Below are positions 62,572 through 64,000 of a DNA stretch of 64,000 nucleotides, piece after piece. A model generated the notes under the pieces. That model did not search any database. It was given only the letters and a program-made list of their open reading frames with translations, and was not told the DNA's origin. Position 1 is the stretch's first letter, and each line of letters starts with the position of its first letter. This DNA comes from Pseudaminobacter sp040049255 (lineage in GTDB: Bacteria; Pseudomonadota; Alphaproteobacteria; Rhizobiales; Rhizobiaceae), in the NCBI RefSeq assembly GCF_040049255.1, contig NZ_JBDZDR010000008.1, positions 1 through 64,000 of the forward strand. The letters are read 5' to 3'. Made by a program: the position numbers and the translations under genes.

Positions 62572-63474
62572 TCAGGCGGCTTCGTTACGGCGCGTCTGCG
62601 AGGCGATCATCTGCGCGATGGGCTCGAACACCAGTCCGCGGATGTCGCTACGCTCCAAGGCGAAGGCCACGTTGGCCTGGATGAAGCCCTCCTTCGAGCC
62701 GCAGTCGAACATGCGGCCCTTGAAGTGGTGGGCGTGGAATGCCTGGCTCTCGGACAGCCGCTTCATGGCGTCGGTCAGCTGGATTTCATTGCCGGCGCCG
62801 CGCTCCTGGGTGGCCAGGATGTCGAACACCTCCGGCTGCAGGATGTAGCGGCCGTTGATGTAATAGTTGGACGGTGCGGCCGCCGGAGCCGGCTTCTCAA
62901 CCATCGCCGTCACCTCGAAGCCGCCGCCCTGCACCACGCGGCCTTTGCCGACGATGCCATATTTGTTGGTTTCCGTCGGATCGCACTGCTCGACGGCGAT
63001 GACATTGCCGCCGGTGTGCTCGTACAGTTCCATGATGCCGGCCAGGCAGCCCTTTTCGCCGAACGACACCATGTCCGGCAGAAGCAGCGCGAAAGGCTCG
63101 TCGCCGACGATGTCGCGCGCGCACCAGACCGCATGGCCCAGCCCGTGCGGGGCCTGCTGGCGCGTGAAGCTGATGGAGCCGGCGGGCAACTGCATCCGCT
63201 CCAGCGACGCAAGCTGTTCCTTCTTGCCGGAGCGGGTCAGCGTGTCCACGAGTTCGGGCTGGATGTCGAAATAGTCCTCGATCACATGCTTGTTGCGCCC
63301 GGTGACGAAAACGATGTGCTCAATGCCGGCTTCCAGCGCCTCGTCCACGGCATACTGCACCACCGGCCGATCGACCACGGTCAGCATTTCCTTCGGCATC
63401 GCCTTGGTGGCCGGCAGGAACCGGGTTCCGAGCCCCGCGACCGGAATCACCGCCTTTTTCACCTTCTTCATCAT
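62572..63474 (-). CDS. galU: UTP-glucose-1-phosphate uridylyltransferase
   Basis: A 300-residue enzyme making UDP-glucose from UTP and glucose-1-phosphate. The nucleotide-binding motif is VIPVAGLGTRFLPATKAMPKEML in shortened form GLGTRFLPATKAMPKEM, followed by VDRPVVQYAVDEA. GLGHAVWCAR, VEKPAPAAAPSNYYINGRYIL and GKEF-like GSKEGFIQANVAFAL match GalU/ExoN. GAGGGA lies seven bases before the start. It supplies UDP-glucose (and through it galactose) for the polysaccharide and lies between the GT2 gene and the autokinase gene in one direction of transcription. Confidence 0.94.
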   Translation of the reverse strand: MMKKVKKAVIPVAGLGTRFLPATKAMPKEMLTVVDRPVVQYAVDEALEAGIEHIVFVTGRNKHVIEDYFDIQPELVDTLTRSGKKEQLASLERMQLPAGSISFTRQQAPHGLGHAVWCARDIVGDEPFALLLPDMVSFGEKGCLAGIMELYEHTGGNVIAVEQCDPTETNKYGIVGKGRVVQGGGFEVTAMVEKPAPAAAPSNYYINGRYILQPEVFDILATQERGAGNEIQLTDAMKRLSESQAFHAHHFKGRMFDCGSKEGFIQANVAFALERSDIRGLVFEPIAQMIASQTRRNEAA

Positions 63475-63540
63475 ATGCTTTTCCCTCTTCCTGTTGGTCG
63501 GATATCGAGCAATCCCCGCCCAATACCGGTGTTTGTCGTC

Positions 63541-64000
63541 TCAGCCGGCCCGACCGGGCGTCTGGCGAGACTGAAATGTGGTTGCAAGCCGCCGCAAGCG
63601 GGCGGCAATGGGCATCCGGAGGTGTCTCAGCGCCGCCGGGTCGCGCAGTGCCGCGCCAGCAGCCTTCAAAGGCGCCCCTTCCTTCAGGTGCTGCACCAAC
63701 GACAGGAAGGCTGCAGCCTCCCGGAGGCTGCGGGTGCGTCGCGCCTGCGCGGCCTGGGCCGCCGCATCCAACTGATGGTCGCGCACAAACTCGGCATCGG
63801 CGGCGAGCATCGCCTCCACATGGCGCAGTTCCAGCACGCGCGAAATGGAACCTTCGCGGATGTGGTAGGCATAGCCTGCCTCCGGTTCGATGACGCATCG
63901 GCCGCCCGTGGCCAGGGCGGAGGCGAGAAAGATATAATCCTCGCCGATGCGCAGTCGTTCGTCATAGCGCAGCCCGTGCCGCTCGATGAAAGCCCGTTCG
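63541..64000 (-). CDS. Glycosyltransferase family 2, C-terminal part (runs off the window)
   Basis: An open frame with no start inside the window continues past the right edge; 152 codons are visible. The segment RHGLRYDERLRIGEDYIFL is the conserved acceptor-site block (ED) of ExoU/ExoO-type GT2 enzymes, followed by AYHIREGSISR. The tail is Ala/Arg-rich and helical. It would add a sugar in the polysaccharide repeat unit. It lies 66 bases upstream of galU on the same strand and is probably cotranscribed. The N-terminal catalytic half is outside the window. Confidence 0.85.
   Translation of the reverse strand, partial: ERAFIERHGLRYDERLRIGEDYIFLASALATGGRCVIEPEAGYAYHIREGSISRVLELRHVEAMLAADAEFVRDHQLDAAAQAAQARRTRSLREAAAFLSLVQHLKEGAPLKAAGAALRDPAALRHLRMPIAARLRRLATTFQSRQTPGRAG

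Noticed and set aside
1..64000. tRNA, rRNA, CRISPR arrays, defence or phage genes
   Set aside because: None were recognised on reading either strand; the window is almost filled with metabolic, transport and envelope genes.

Overview
The window is GC-rich DNA from an alphaproteobacterium, most likely of the order Hyphomicrobiales (Mesorhizobium/Aminobacter-like). The reasons are the gbpR-chvE-gguABC sugar system known from Agrobacterium, a five-gene cox cluster ordered like the alternative oxidase coxMNOP of Bradyrhizobium, and ExoY/ExoF/ExoP/ExoZ-like polysaccharide genes. This placement is inference. No rRNA, tRNA, CRISPR array, insertion sequence or integrase was seen.

Layout. (1) 1-2.2 kb: the tail of an unrecognised gene, a regulatory-looking gap with inverted repeats, and a soluble globin-coupled chemoreceptor. 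(2) 2.2-26.1 kb: a surface-polysaccharide locus. It holds four glycosyltransferases of families GT4 and GT2, an outer-membrane export protein, an ExoY-type priming transferase, a Wzz/ExoP-like protein whose kinase domain looks dead, a secreted glycoside hydrolase with DUF4214 repeats and a GT25 transferase. It also holds an overlapping operon (C-methyltransferase, CDP-glucose synthase, PIG-L deacetylase), an RmlC-like epimerase, an SDR plus DUF4910 peptidase pair, a Wzy/ligase-like membrane protein, a phosphohexomutase and a GDP-mannose synthase. (3) 26.3-36.7 kb: a metal-dependent M24 peptidase, an S10 carboxypeptidase-like protein, then a creatinine/creatine module (creatinase, creatininase, LysR regulator, four-gene PotFGHI-type ABC importer). 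(4) 36.8-42.6 kb: a peptide/nickel-type ABC importer operon ending in a DUF1684 gene. (5) 42.9-47.4 kb: a heme-copper oxidase operon. (6) 47.6-57.8 kb: gbpR-chvE-gguABC followed by an aldonate dehydratase, KDGal kinase, KDPGal aldolase and a galactose dehydrogenase, which together nearly complete the De Ley-Doudoroff pathway. (7) 57.9-64 kb: polysaccharide genes again: ExoZ-like acyltransferase, PPP phosphatase, an intact ExoP-like autokinase, galU, and a GT2 gene that runs off the end.

How it works together. Blocks 2 and 7 supply sugar nucleotides (GDP-mannose, CDP-glucose derivatives, UDP-glucose), build a lipid-linked repeat unit, polymerise it and export it. The two Wzz/ExoP proteins differ in kinase competence. 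Blocks 3, 4 and 6 are scavenging modules for N-rich small molecules, peptides and aldoses, as expected of a soil or root-associated heterotroph. Creatinine would be hydrolysed to creatine and then to sarcosine and urea; the enzymes for later steps are not in the window. ABC operons in blocks 3 and 6 both carry a strong hairpin right after the binding-protein gene.

Limits. Functions come from motifs and remembered family knowledge, with no database search. Start codons were chosen by Shine-Dalgarno position and domain boundaries and are flagged where uncertain.
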